Below the pieces are notes generated by a model that was given only the letters and a program-made list of their open reading frames with translations, searched no databases and was not told the DNA's origin. Below, piece after piece: positions 19,425-27,985 of a DNA stretch of 64,000 bases. The stretch comes from Candidatus Accumulibacter sp. 66-26. GTDB lineage: Bacteria; Pseudomonadota; Gammaproteobacteria; Burkholderiales; Rhodocyclaceae. The first letter of the stretch is position 1, and each line of letters begins with the position of its first letter. Position numbers and translations under genes: made by a program. The DNA is taken from the NCBI GenBank assembly GCA_001897745.1, contig MKUH01000017.1, forward strand, positions 90,738-154,737, read 5' to 3'.

Positions 19425-19977
19425 TGGGTATCTCCTTGAAACTCTTCAAATGCATGCGCGCACCGGCGTAGCTGAACTCGACCCGATAGGCCTTGAGGTC
19501 GTTGGCGGTCTCGAAGCCGTTGACCAGGGTGCGCAGGCGGCCGCGGATGACGATGCTCTGGCCTTCTTCGCTGGGCACCAGTTGCTGGGGCGCGAACACG
19601 GTGGCGGCGTTGATGCGCTTCAAGCGTTCGGCCTCCACTTCCTGCCGTGTCCTGAGCGGGCCGTACTGGTCGGGCTCGACGTAGCCGAGCAGGATGTCCT
19701 TCTTCCAGTCGATCGAAGCCGGCGTCACGTCGAGCACCAGCCAGGCGATGAAACTGCCCATCTGCTCGAGGTATTCGTTGCTGGCCTGGTCGCGGGTGAC
19801 CCAGAAGGTTTTGTTGAGCGAAGGCGGTACGACCACGGTGCGCACCGTCCCGAGCAGGTTGAGGATCACCACCAGGGCGAGGATCTGCCCGGCAGCGAGC
19901 ACGCCGACCGCCAGGCCCAGCCCGCGATTGCGGCGCCGCATCTCCTTGATGTCGCCGTTGAGCCGTTCGAAGTCCAT
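19411..19977 (-). CDS. traE: TraE, pilus assembly inner-membrane protein
   Basis: VirB8-like inner-membrane protein of F-type systems. It has 188 residues with a short basic N-terminus, one membrane segment at about 22-43 and a periplasmic NTF2-like domain (VVPPSLNKTFWVTRDQASNEYLEQM is the conserved part, residues 49-73). The length equals F TraE (188). It lies between traL (15-base gap) and traK, the universal traALEKB order. Confidence 0.95.
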   Translation of the reverse strand: MDFERLNGDIKEMRRRNRGLGLAVGVLAAGQILALVVILNLLGTVRTVVVPPSLNKTFWVTRDQASNEYLEQMGSFIAWLVLDVTPASIDWKKDILLGYVEPDQYGPLRTRQEVEAERLKRINAATVFAPQQLVPSEEGQSIVIRGRLRTLVNGFETANDLKAYRVEFSYAGARMHLKSFKEIPNAGN

Positions 19978-19992
19978 GGGCTTTCTCCAGGC

Positions 19993-20292
19993 TCAGCCGA
20001 CCATGCGGCGGATGTGCGACGGCGGCGTGGCGCGCATCGCGGTCATCGGACTGGCGGGCAGATGCCAGTACAGCCAGTGGATGGCGAAGGCCGGGTGCTT
20101 GTCCGCCTTGAGGCGCGAAATCCAGCGCGAGACGAAGATGCCCATCGCCATGCAGACGGCGAAGGACAGCTTGCTGCCGGACAGGTAGCCGACGAAGAAC
20201 ATGAACAGGATCGGCGCGGCGACATCGACATCCCAGAAGCCGATCTTCCATTGGTCATCGAGACGCCGCGGGATATAGGTGTCCGCTTGCAT
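19993..20292 (-). CDS. traL: TraL, pilus assembly membrane protein
   Basis: Small inner-membrane protein (VirB3-like) needed for pilus assembly. It has 99 residues: the conserved start YIPRRLDDQWKIGFWDVD, two membrane segments (about 27-45 and 47-57), and the tail motif HWLYWHLP. It lies 28 bases downstream of traA. Confidence 0.94.
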   Translation of the reverse strand: MQADTYIPRRLDDQWKIGFWDVDVAAPILFMFFVGYLSGSKLSFAVCMAMGIFVSRWISRLKADKHPAFAIHWLYWHLPASPMTAMRATPPSHIRRMVG

Positions 20293-20320
20293 GTCGGTCT
20301 CCTGGGTGTCGATGCTGGCG

Positions 20321-20671
20321 TCAGATGACGGCGCCCATGATCGCGCCGGCGATCACGAGACCCACGGCGGCGAAGATGGCGAGGCCAACGTAGAACAGGA
20401 CCGGGCCGAAGTTGCGTAGCGCGGAGAGCGAGATGAGCGCGACTACGAAACCGACGAATCCGACCAGAGCCTTGATTCCCGGTCCGAGCGCGGCGATCTG
20501 GGTCAGGGCCGAGGTGAGCGGTCCGGTGATGCCGGTGAAGGCGACCAGGTCCAGGGCGTAGCCGGGAAAGGCGGTGCCGAGGCCGACGACGATCATCGCC
20601 AGCAGCATCGCGACGTTCATCGGCTTGCGGGTGGCGACGCGGGGGGAAGAAACAAGCACAGCAGTGTTCAT
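20321..20671 (-). CDS. traA: TraA prepilin
   Basis: Subunit of the F-type conjugative pilus. It has 116 residues: a long leader with basic N-terminus and a likely cleavage at GYA-LDL (after residue 39). The mature subunit of about 77 residues has two hydrophobic helices (VGFVGFVVALISLSAL and GPVLFYVGLAIFAAVGLVIA) separated by a short polar turn, as in F pilin (70 residues). The ATG at 20671 has an excellent ribosome binding site (CGGAGG, 5-6 bases upstream). The frame is open further upstream but is non-coding there. Cleavage may be by the S26 peptidase of this operon or by host LepB. Confidence 0.93.
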   Translation of the reverse strand: MNTAVLVSSPRVATRKPMNVAMLLAMIVVGLGTAFPGYALDLVAFTGITGPLTSALTQIAALGPGIKALVGFVGFVVALISLSALRNFGPVLFYVGLAIFAAVGLVIAGAIMGAVI

Positions 20672-20811
20672 GAAAACCTCCGGGCATGAGTTGAGCGTTG
20701 AAAGTCGGATAGGGGTGGGAAGGCGGGTGGGCGTACGGATGCGCCTGCGGGTGGGAGCGCGAGCGCTCGACGGGTGAAGGACTGGGATGTGAGCGGACGA
20801 CCGGTGCGGTG

Positions 20812-21504
20812 TCATGGCAGGTCCTCCTCGGTCATCCGAAAGACCACCTCGGCCCGCCGGTTCTGCGTGCGGCCGGCCACAGTGTCGTTCGAGGCGATGA
20901 AGCAGCACGCCCCTCGAGCCTGCAGCGTCAGCGTGGCGGCCAGCGTCGGATGGGTCTTGCGGAAGTGGTCGCGAACCGCGAGGGTGCGGGCGAGGGCCAG
21001 CGATTCATTGAAGGCCAACGGCCCGGTACTGTCGGTGCGGCCGATGATCTTGATGCGGCGCACGTGGAGATGGTTACCCATGGCTCCGTTCAGTTGGGAA
21101 CGCGCGGCGGGGCTCAGCTTGGCGCTGCCCAGGCCGAACTGCACGGTGACCGTGCGCAAGCTTTCCGCCTCCGTCGCAGGGTCTTGCGCCAAGGGTGTGG
21201 GGGTGACGGATTCGGCCGATGTGACTGAGTCTGCACGGTGGATCGGCTGGCTGGGCGTTTCCGGCGCGAGCGTCTTGGGTGTGCGGGTGGGGCATGCCGG
21301 GGGCACGCACTCCGCGAACCTGGCCCGGCGGCCGAAGTCGAGTTGGGCAAAATGCGGGGCCAACTGCGCAGGCGTCGCCGCGTGCATCCCCAATTTGGTC
21401 TCGGCCGGCACCGACGTGCGGAACAGGCTGCACGACGATGCGAGGGCGGTACAACTGGCGACGAGGCTGAGCGTAGCGACGCGGCGCAGGAAGTGGGCCG
21501 TCAT
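20812..21504 (-). CDS. OmpA-domain lipoprotein-like protein of the tra operon
   Basis: Encodes 230 residues. The N-terminal signal has a Cys at residue 25 (ALASSCSLF) that may be lipidated, although the lipobox is imperfect. A linker rich in Thr and Pro follows, then a C-terminal OmpA-like peptidoglycan-binding domain from about residue 115. This is recognised by VQFGLGSAKLSPAAR, IIGRTDSTG and NRRAEVVF. The role is probably to anchor the channel to peptidoglycan. It overlaps the transglycosylase gene by 4 bases and lies 140 bases before traA. OmpA-type genes at this place are common in ICE-borne F-like operons. Confidence 0.85.
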   Translation of the reverse strand: MTAHFLRRVATLSLVASCTALASSCSLFRTSVPAETKLGMHAATPAQLAPHFAQLDFGRRARFAECVPPACPTRTPKTLAPETPSQPIHRADSVTSAESVTPTPLAQDPATEAESLRTVTVQFGLGSAKLSPAARSQLNGAMGNHLHVRRIKIIGRTDSTGPLAFNESLALARTLAVRDHFRKTHPTLAATLTLQARGACCFIASNDTVAGRTQNRRAEVVFRMTEEDLP

Positions 21505-22040
21505 GGCGAAACCCTCACCGACATCAGGGCGGGAATCGTCGTCGCCGTCGAAACCAAGTGTTTGCCCCACTGCGCGCTGCGTTGTGCGGGTAACTGGCGG
21601 TACACCCGCCAGGCGTATTGCGCGCGGGCCTCGATGCAGTCCTTATCCTTGAGTTGGGAGCAGGCCGCGTTGTAGGCGCCGACCGCATCCCACGTCGCCC
21701 CCCGCCGAGAAAAGCTGTCGGCCAGCAGCCAGGCGCCGACCCGAATGTTTGTGCAGGGATCAAAGAGATCGGCTTCCTTGATACCGTGACGGGATAGGGT
21801 CCGCAGGTGGCCGCTGTTGATCTGCATGAGGCCGATATCGTAGGACCCGGTGCGCTGGAGGTGCGAGCGGTTGACGGCCTGGGGGTTCAGGTTCGACTCG
21901 ACCCGGGCAACCGCATAGAGTAGGTCGGCCGAGATGCCGTAGCGCTGGGCAACTTCCTGCCAACAGGCCCGTGCCTGGGCGGACGCGGTCGCCAGGACGG
22001 CCAAGGCAGCCAGGGCAGCAAAGTGCAGCGGCAGACGCAT
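21501..22040 (-). CDS. Lytic transglycosylase (SLT family), conjugation-associated
   Basis: Cleaves peptidoglycan locally to let the secretion channel and pilus pass; counterpart of F orf169 and VirB1. It has 179 residues with signal peptide (cleavage near AQARACW) and the SLT domain. The catalytic Glu48 is in ARVESNLNP, followed by YDIGLMQIN and AVGAYNAG-like motif VGAYNAAC. It appears to be the first gene of the pilus-assembly operon. The transcript start would lie upstream of 22040, but I see no clear promoter there. Confidence 0.93.
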   Translation of the reverse strand: MRLPLHFAALAALAVLATASAQARACWQEVAQRYGISADLLYAVARVESNLNPQAVNRSHLQRTGSYDIGLMQINSGHLRTLSRHGIKEADLFDPCTNIRVGAWLLADSFSRRGATWDAVGAYNAACSQLKDKDCIEARAQYAWRVYRQLPAQRSAQWGKHLVSTATTIPALMSVRVSP

Positions 22041-22235
22041 GAGTCACCTCTCCAACGAAACCGGAACGACCCGCCGGGGGGAGCGGGCAGCGAAGGTCTG
22101 GGCCGTCGACGGTGGGCGGACGGTCAGGGTCGGGTTCGGGTAGGTCCGGCGTCTAGCCGGGCAAGCAGACGGTGAGTGAGCAGGTCAGGAACGGGTGGAT
22201 GCCAGTCAGGGGTACCGGTTGAGGTGTCGCAAGCC

Positions 22236-22733
22236 TCAGCGGGGCGGCGCATCCCGCCCGGGATGGGAACGTTCGGCCATGTTGCGGCGGGCCTGCCGCA
22301 GGATGCCTGCGCCCGAGCCATCCTCTGCCCGGCACAGGGCGACGCAAGCCGTGGTCAATTGGTCGAGTTGGAACTTGGGGTTGGGGTGCCGGTTGGCGGG
22401 CGAACGTTGAAGGTCCAGCAGCAACTGGTACTGGTGCCGCCACATCGATTCGCGGCGGCGCGGCGTCTCGGGCGAGCGGAGAACAAGTTCGGTCCCAAGA
22501 AACCGGAAGATGCGACAGGGGGCGTCCTGATGCGTGAAGACCAGCGAGACGCTGGCGCTGATGAGATCGGGAAAGCGAAAGGTCGGCGAGACATTGTCTT
22601 CGCTGCGCAGCAGGCGGTAGAGCCAGTCGTGTTCCTCGAGCCACAGGCGCGTTTCGATGACATCGTGAGCTTCGCTCTCCTCCGAGGACGATGTGAGATT
22701 GTGCTGGCGAGTCGTCGGTGTGGCGGTGAACAT
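22236..22733 (-). CDS. Unknown ICE protein (165 aa)
   Basis: Soluble-looking protein with no signal peptide or membrane segment. It is rich in Arg, Leu and aromatic residues in its central part (RLWLEEHDWLYRLLRSEDNVSPTFRF). A Gln/Leu stretch (QYQLLLDLQRSP) suggests helices. A good ribosome binding site (GAGG, 8 bases) precedes the ATG. It lies about 195 bases upstream of the transglycosylase gene and is divergent from the membrane-protein gene at 22944. The shared 210-base promoter region carries a perfect palindrome. I do not recognise a named family. It seems to be a conserved ICE accessory gene rather than a known regulator. Confidence 0.65.
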   Translation of the reverse strand: MFTATPTTRQHNLTSSSEESEAHDVIETRLWLEEHDWLYRLLRSEDNVSPTFRFPDLISASVSLVFTHQDAPCRIFRFLGTELVLRSPETPRRRESMWRHQYQLLLDLQRSPANRHPNPKFQLDQLTTACVALCRAEDGSGAGILRQARRNMAERSHPGRDAPPR

Positions 22734-22764
22734 GCTGCTTACCTCGATTCAGTGGCGGGGGTAT

Positions 22765-22778
22765 TGCTCGTACGAGCA
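22765..22778. promoter_or_regulatory. Perfect 14-bp palindrome in a divergent promoter region
   Basis: TGCTCGTACGAGCA lies between the start codons of the divergent genes at 22733 (minus) and 22944 (plus), 32 bases upstream of the minus-strand gene. Such a site is a plausible operator for a dimeric regulator. No regulator gene adjoins it, so the partner is unknown. Confidence 0.4.
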
Positions 22779-22943
22779 CATGACTGGAGGATAGGCAGTC
22801 GACGCTGTCACGTCTCACGAGAATGAGGATCTTATCGGGGGGATTTCGTCATCAAGGCCCAGGATGATCCGAGCGCGTGGACGCTACGATATTGTCGATA
22901 GTGTGTGCATGGGCACGGCCGATCAACATGAAGGGGATAGAGG

Positions 22944-23705
22944 ATGGATGCAGGGGGTGCGGTAAAAGGGGCAGCAGAACAAGGATTGCGGCTGCTCGAC
23001 AAGGTGACCGAATTTCGATTCGCTTTGGCCTTGCTGTCGGTGGCCGTTGCTCTCGATGTTGCCCTGGCGTGGATCGCCAAACGAAACGTCCTAAACATGG
23101 ACTGGTCGACGCTCGATGCCGGCGGTATGGCCAAGCTTGGCATCGCTGTCGTGGCCTATGTCTTTTGGATGGCGGCGCTTTCGCCGCTGGTGCGCGCCGT
23201 CCTTGAGTACGTGCTCATGTTGTTGGGCAATACCCGGCTTGGTCGCGCGCTGAGTAGTGTTGTCGAACCTGAACACGAGACGGCTGAGCGGCGATATTTC
23301 TGGGGGCGGGTAAGGGTGAACGACGCCAAGTTGCGCGCGCTGAAGGATAAGGATACGTTCTGGATAGCGCAGGTTGAAAAGGCGGAAGCCAAGGTACGGG
23401 AGGAGTGGAATGAGATGGCAGCGCTTGCCAGTCTGTCGTTCTCGGTGGCGGGACTAATGCTGACGGATTGGTGGACGAGCGAGTATTCGATCGCGGGCGA
23501 AATATCAGCATGGTTGGGTGGGTACGGTGGACGGATGGAGAGTATCGCCACCCTGGGGACTTTGGCTTGTGTGGTCGTGATTGCGTTTCCATGGCTTTAC
23601 CGCGTGCGTGCTCACCATCCCAGCGATGCTTGGATGGACCATCCGGAACTGGCCAAAGAATGTTTGGACGATATCGAGGCAATACGCAGGAATGCGCGTC
23701 TGTGA
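22944..23705 (+). CDS. Multi-pass membrane protein, unknown function
   Basis: Encodes 253 residues with about five hydrophobic segments (roughly 26-46, 63-92, 154-172, 176-190 and 197-214). A polar, charged cytoplasmic-looking loop lies between (VEPEHETAERRYFWGRVRVNDAKLRALKDKDTFWI, about 107-141). It is the only plus-strand gene between the two minus-strand transfer operons and has its own ribosome binding site (AAGGGG). The end is 33 bases from the convergent end of the DUF4400 gene. No family recognised. Opposite orientation, membrane location and position within the tra region suggest entry exclusion or a cargo function, which is speculative. Confidence 0.75.
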   Translation: MDAGGAVKGAAEQGLRLLDKVTEFRFALALLSVAVALDVALAWIAKRNVLNMDWSTLDAGGMAKLGIAVVAYVFWMAALSPLVRAVLEYVLMLLGNTRLGRALSSVVEPEHETAERRYFWGRVRVNDAKLRALKDKDTFWIAQVEKAEAKVREEWNEMAALASLSFSVAGLMLTDWWTSEYSIAGEISAWLGGYGGRMESIATLGTLACVVVIAFPWLYRVRAHHPSDAWMDHPELAKECLDDIEAIRRNARL

Positions 23706-23738
23706 AGTTCTCAGGAGCGTGTCGGAGGACGTTCGTGG

Positions 23739-24362
23739 CTACGCGCGCCGATGAAAACACCCCAGCGCCCGCCCGGCCAGCACGCCGACCACTAACGGGA
23801 CGCACGGCAGCAGCAGCGGATGCAGCATCGCCGGCAGCACGAAGCCGATGACCGTCGCGCAGAGGATCACGATCCCCAGGCTGGCGTACAGCGCGAACAT
23901 TTCCGGATCGTGCTGAAGGAATTCCTTGGCCTTGATGAGCCGTGCCAGTCCGCCGTCGACGAGGGCAGCCAAGACGAATACAGCCAGCCAGGGCAGCCAT
24001 TCAAGCAGGGTGGAGAGTCGATAGCTGGCGAGCAGGAGCAGCGCGTCGACGGCGCGGAAGTAGGCGTTGTTGAAGAGGCGCTGGTTGACCGAGGACATCT
24101 CCCGGGACACGGCGCCGTTCACGCCGGCTGGCGAAGGCGCATCCTTGGTTGCAGGAATCGGCGTCACCTGGGCTGTCGAATCTTGCATGCTTATCGCCCG
24201 ATCCAGCATGCGGGTGGCGGGCTCGGCGCCCCAGTAGGCGGTGGCCGCCTCATGCTCGGCGCGTAACTGCGCGAGGAAGCGCTCCGGGGGATGGGCCGAC
24301 GGCACGTATAGCACCAGGACCAGTAGGACGAGCAACGACAACACGGCCACGGCGCGGATCAT
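23739..24362 (-). CDS. DUF4400 integrative-element membrane protein
   Basis: Encodes 207 residues of the DUF4400 / PFL_4697-type ICE membrane family. There is an N-terminal membrane anchor (about 3-22), a soluble stretch (PPERFLAQLRAEHEAATAYWGAEP), and three membrane segments in the C-terminal half (about 107-137 and 154-198). It directly follows traD with an ATGA overlap, the standard place for this family in SXT-like and PFGI-like elements. The role is probably to assist the coupling protein, though no precise function is established. Confidence 0.85.
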   Translation of the reverse strand: MIRAVAVLSLLVLLVLVLYVPSAHPPERFLAQLRAEHEAATAYWGAEPATRMLDRAISMQDSTAQVTPIPATKDAPSPAGVNGAVSREMSSVNQRLFNNAYFRAVDALLLLASYRLSTLLEWLPWLAVFVLAALVDGGLARLIKAKEFLQHDPEMFALYASLGIVILCATVIGFVLPAMLHPLLLPCVPLVVGVLAGRALGCFHRRA

Positions 24363-26266
24363 GCGGTTGCCTTTCCCGGGGCGTGGCGCACATCCGCATC
24401 GGGATCGAGGATCGGAAACCGTCCCTTGATGATCCGGCCGCCCGACACCGAGGCGAAGTACTGGAGGTTGGGCAACTTGCCCAGCACATCGGCGGGCACC
24501 ATCTCCTCGAAGCTCTCGGTGAGTTGGGTCGAATAGCTCGACGAGAAGTCGCCCAGGTGGGCATCCGATCCGTGGCTCAGGCCCACCCGCACCGTATGGA
24601 TCGCCGTCTTGCCGAAGGTCTCGACGACGAAGTCCTGGGTCGGCCGGTCCTTGGTGCGCAGCGCGATCAGGTTGTTGAGATTGCCCAGCGCCATGCGTGC
24701 CGCATCCTCGCTGCCCAGCCGCTTGGCCAGGTCGGCCAGGGTTTGCATCGCACAGGTCGTGAAGATGCCGCCTTCGGCGCCCTTGTTGAGGATTTCGATC
24801 AGCGGCTGGTTGATAACGTTGGCCACTTCATCGACGAACAGCGCGATGCGCCGGTAAATGCCCAGGTTGTAGCGCATGCCGGCGCGCGCCGCCTGGTCGG
24901 CCAGGGCCAGGGCGCCGATGGCCGAGGCGACGGAGGGATCGGGCAGGGAGTCCAGGCACATGTAGAGCACATGGCCGGCCCGCTCGATCTTCTCGAAATT
25001 CATGATGGGCCGGGTGTCGTCCGCATCGAAGGGATCGGGCGAGAGGCTGCGGCCCAGGTCGCCCGAAGTCAGCATCGACAGGATGGGCAGCAGGTTGGCG
25101 GTGATCTTCTGGTAGTGCTCGCGATTGTGGCGGAAGGTGCGCACCTGGGCGTCGATCACCTTGTTGCGCTGGTTCTGGGCGATGTGGTGCTCGTAGTAAG
25201 CGACGAAGGCCATCAGGTCGGCGCTGGCTGCCTCCGACGGCCGCTTCAGGTTGCCGCGATGGGCATCGTGCAGCAACTTCTTCATCTCGGGTAACTCGCG
25301 CCAGCCGGCACCCAGGGTCTGGTCGTAGTAGCGGCGCAGCGAGTTCTCCAGCACCGGCTCGATGCCGCCCTCAATGTACTTGGTCAGTTTCATCAGGTTC
25401 GGCCGCTCTTCGATCTCGACCAGGCCCTGCACCACGACATTGACGGCATCCCAGCCGAAGGCCGAGAAGGCGCCGGCCGTGTCCGGCGGCATGATGGCCT
25501 GGATACGCGAGGCGATCTCGGTGGGTTTCTGCCAGTTGAAGGTGAAATCCAGCCGTACCCCCCGCTCCGGAAAGGCCGGGTGGAACTCCAGGAAGGTGTC
25601 CGGCTCGCGGTAGTCCGCGCAGGCGCGCTCCACGACCCGCTTCAGGCGCCGGCTGTTCTTCGGATCGATGACGATCACCACGTCGCCGCGCCGGATCGCC
25701 TGGGTGATCAGGTTGGCGAGTGCCACTCCCTTGCCGGACTGGGTGGTGCCCACCAGCAACGTACCGCCCTCGAAGTTCTGCAGCGGCCGCTGCAACGGGT
25801 CTTCCTTGGGCTCTACGCCATGGATATAGGGCAGACCGATCTCGGCATCCGGCTGGGGCTTGCTGTCGTAGCCCAAGAATTGCAGCAGGCGCGGCGATAC
25901 GGCGAACTCCCGGTAGTCGACCTTGGACAGTTCGTAGAGCCGTTGCGAATGCACGGGCCGCCATTCGAAACCGAAGCCCAGGAATACCGAGAACGGGTCC
26001 CGGCACCATCGAGCCAGGTCGCCGGTACCGATGACCTCGATGCCGCGCCCGCGCAGCGATGCCCGCAAGACCAGCATGCGCAGGGCTTGGGTCACCCGCA
26101 GCACGCCCATCGCGAAGCAGACGAGTGCCAGCGGCAGGGCCAATTGAAGGGGGAGAGCGCCGGCTACGCCTACCCCCAGGAAATAGAGCAGCGCCAGCCA
26201 CCAGGCGATGCCGGCATAGACCTCATAGGCCCGGCGCCAGGGCATCTCGTAGCGGCGCACCAGCAT
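24359..26266 (-). CDS. traD: TraD-type conjugative coupling ATPase
   Basis: Type IV coupling protein that brings the relaxase-DNA complex to the channel and pumps DNA. It has 635 residues: two membrane segments near the N-terminus (about 16-36 and 41-57), Walker A GTTQSGKG at about 174-181, and Walker B in RRIALFVDEVANV. A C-terminal stretch (SYSTQLTESFEEMVPADVL) is typical of the SXT-TraD family. I place the start at the ATG at 26266, one base after the traI stop, with AGGAG 9 bases upstream. The open frame extends to a GTG at 26317, but that has no ribosome binding site. Confidence 0.94.
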   Translation of the reverse strand: MLVRRYEMPWRRAYEVYAGIAWWLALLYFLGVGVAGALPLQLALPLALVCFAMGVLRVTQALRMLVLRASLRGRGIEVIGTGDLARWCRDPFSVFLGFGFEWRPVHSQRLYELSKVDYREFAVSPRLLQFLGYDSKPQPDAEIGLPYIHGVEPKEDPLQRPLQNFEGGTLLVGTTQSGKGVALANLITQAIRRGDVVIVIDPKNSRRLKRVVERACADYREPDTFLEFHPAFPERGVRLDFTFNWQKPTEIASRIQAIMPPDTAGAFSAFGWDAVNVVVQGLVEIEERPNLMKLTKYIEGGIEPVLENSLRRYYDQTLGAGWRELPEMKKLLHDAHRGNLKRPSEAASADLMAFVAYYEHHIAQNQRNKVIDAQVRTFRHNREHYQKITANLLPILSMLTSGDLGRSLSPDPFDADDTRPIMNFEKIERAGHVLYMCLDSLPDPSVASAIGALALADQAARAGMRYNLGIYRRIALFVDEVANVINQPLIEILNKGAEGGIFTTCAMQTLADLAKRLGSEDAARMALGNLNNLIALRTKDRPTQDFVVETFGKTAIHTVRVGLSHGSDAHLGDFSSSYSTQLTESFEEMVPADVLGKLPNLQYFASVSGGRIIKGRFPILDPDADVRHAPGKATA

Positions 26267-26267
26267 T

Positions 26268-27905
26268 TCAGGCGTCTCCTGGCTCGGGCAGTGCAAATCC
26301 TGTAGGGTCGAGTCCACTCACGCAGCGTGGGTCGAGCACGATACCGAGCGTGGGCGTGCCGTTGAACTCGCGCGACAGTGTCGGCGGGCCGTTCCCCTTC
26401 GGTTTGACCAGCAAATTCGTTTCCGCCAGGGCACGCAAGGCGAGCGACGGTTGAATGCCGCGGCGCACGAATTCCTCCAGCGGCACGAAGACGCCTTGGG
26501 CGACGGTGCACACCTTGGGCGGACCCAGGCCGTCGTTGAGCGTGCGAACGGCGTCGGCCAGGACGTCCCGTACCGCCGGGTTCAGGCGCATCGGGGCCTG
26601 CAAGGCGATGGTTGCCGCCGGGTCCGTCGAAGCGCTTTCTGCGGGCGCGATGGGCGCGCCGCTGTCGGCAAGCACCTCGGGGGGGATGAGCGGCAACTGG
26701 GTGCCGCTCGTCGCCGGCGACGGCTCGGGAACGGGGGGCTGCGGCGTAGCAGAAACAGGCGCCTGCCCCGGTTTGCATTCGAGCGCCTGGGGCAGGGCGA
26801 CGGGGGGAGGGTCGATTCCCGTCAGGAGAATGGCCGGGGAGGCGAGTTTGACTGCTTCCAGGGGCGCCTTGGCGCCAGGGGGCAGGATGGACCAGGTCGA
26901 TCGAGTGGGGGCTGCCTCGAACACGCCAGCGGCCAGCAGCAGTTCCAGCATGGTCTCCGCGGCCTTGGGAATGCCGGCCAGTTGATCGTTCTCGAGCAAC
27001 TGGTAGACATCCTCTGCGCCGCCGGGCCAGATCAGGAATAGCCCGTCCTGCCCGAACCACAGGCGCGACTTTTCGCGATTGGGCACCCAGGCAGAATTGC
27101 CGCTGGCCAGTCGCCGCAGGGCATCCACCAGATAGCGTTCCAGATGCGAACCAAACTGCGGCGAACCATAGCGGTCGGCACTGGCGACGAGATTGCGATC
27201 GATGACCAGGGCCAGGGAACGGCGCACCAGTTCGTCGAGGATGTTGTGTTCGCGATAGACCGGGATGCCGCCGATGCTGGCCAGCAAGTGGGGCACGATG
27301 ACGGTGTTGCCCTCGGACAGATCGGCCATCACGGCCGGCGGCACCACCTGGGGCAGCGCGAACAGGCTCAGGCCACGCGTTTCAACGGCCTGCGGTCGCC
27401 AGCGCAGGAAGTAGCGATCGGCGCCACGGCTGGCCAGCCAGTCCACCAGGGGCAACAGGAAAGCCGGCCACGCTTCCCCCGTGGCATCGGTGACGATGAC
27501 ATGGCTCATCAGCCGGTGGAGTTCGCAGCACAGGCCGGCGATGAAGGTCGCATGGCGCCAGCGTGGCTCCAGTTGGCGGCGTGCCGAGATGCTCATGCGT
27601 CCCGAGAAGATGTGGGCGTCGGTGCCTTGCAGACTGAAGAAGGCGGTTTCCAGCCCGAGCCGCAGGAGGCCGCCGGGCTTGCTGAAATAGTTGTCGGCGG
27701 TCGCCGGCAGCAGATGCACGCAGGCCGCATAGCGCCGCACCAGCGTCAGGACATCGCGCTCGAAACTTTCCCGGTCCGTGCCGTAGCACAACTTAATGCG
27801 CGCCATCAGGTCCGCTTCGCCGGCTAGCAAGTCGTCGACCGAAACCGCGGTAAAGCCGGGATCGGAAGCGGGATAGGAACTAGCCGGCGTGGGGCTTGTG
27901 GCCAT
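26268..27905 (-). CDS. traI: TraI-domain (MOBH-type) relaxase
   Basis: Expected to nick oriT and pilot the strand, as in the SXT/R391 and PFL_4751-type ICE families. The 545 residues contain an N-terminal TraI_2 domain (about 30-290; CVHLLPATADNYFSKPGGLL, RWRHATFIAGLCCELHRLMS). A Pro-rich linker (about 345-400) and a C-terminal winged-helix-like TraI_2_C domain follow (VFVPLEEFVRRGIQPSLALRAL). In classic MOBH relaxases the positions matching GLCCELHR carry a His-Asp pair of an HD fold, and the position matching the Leu of LLRLGLE is a His. Both are replaced here. The replacement may be normal for this subfamily or may mean changed metal use. The next gene downstream is traD. Confidence 0.85.
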   Translation of the reverse strand: MATSPTPASSYPASDPGFTAVSVDDLLAGEADLMARIKLCYGTDRESFERDVLTLVRRYAACVHLLPATADNYFSKPGGLLRLGLETAFFSLQGTDAHIFSGRMSISARRQLEPRWRHATFIAGLCCELHRLMSHVIVTDATGEAWPAFLLPLVDWLASRGADRYFLRWRPQAVETRGLSLFALPQVVPPAVMADLSEGNTVIVPHLLASIGGIPVYREHNILDELVRRSLALVIDRNLVASADRYGSPQFGSHLERYLVDALRRLASGNSAWVPNREKSRLWFGQDGLFLIWPGGAEDVYQLLENDQLAGIPKAAETMLELLLAAGVFEAAPTRSTWSILPPGAKAPLEAVKLASPAILLTGIDPPPVALPQALECKPGQAPVSATPQPPVPEPSPATSGTQLPLIPPEVLADSGAPIAPAESASTDPAATIALQAPMRLNPAVRDVLADAVRTLNDGLGPPKVCTVAQGVFVPLEEFVRRGIQPSLALRALAETNLLVKPKGNGPPTLSREFNGTPTLGIVLDPRCVSGLDPTGFALPEPGDA

Positions 27906-27985
27906 GGGTGCGCAGTGACGTCCCGAAAAATGTTAGGTGCTTCATTCTTCGGTCGATGACCCTGCTTGTCGCGATGAAACGGACT

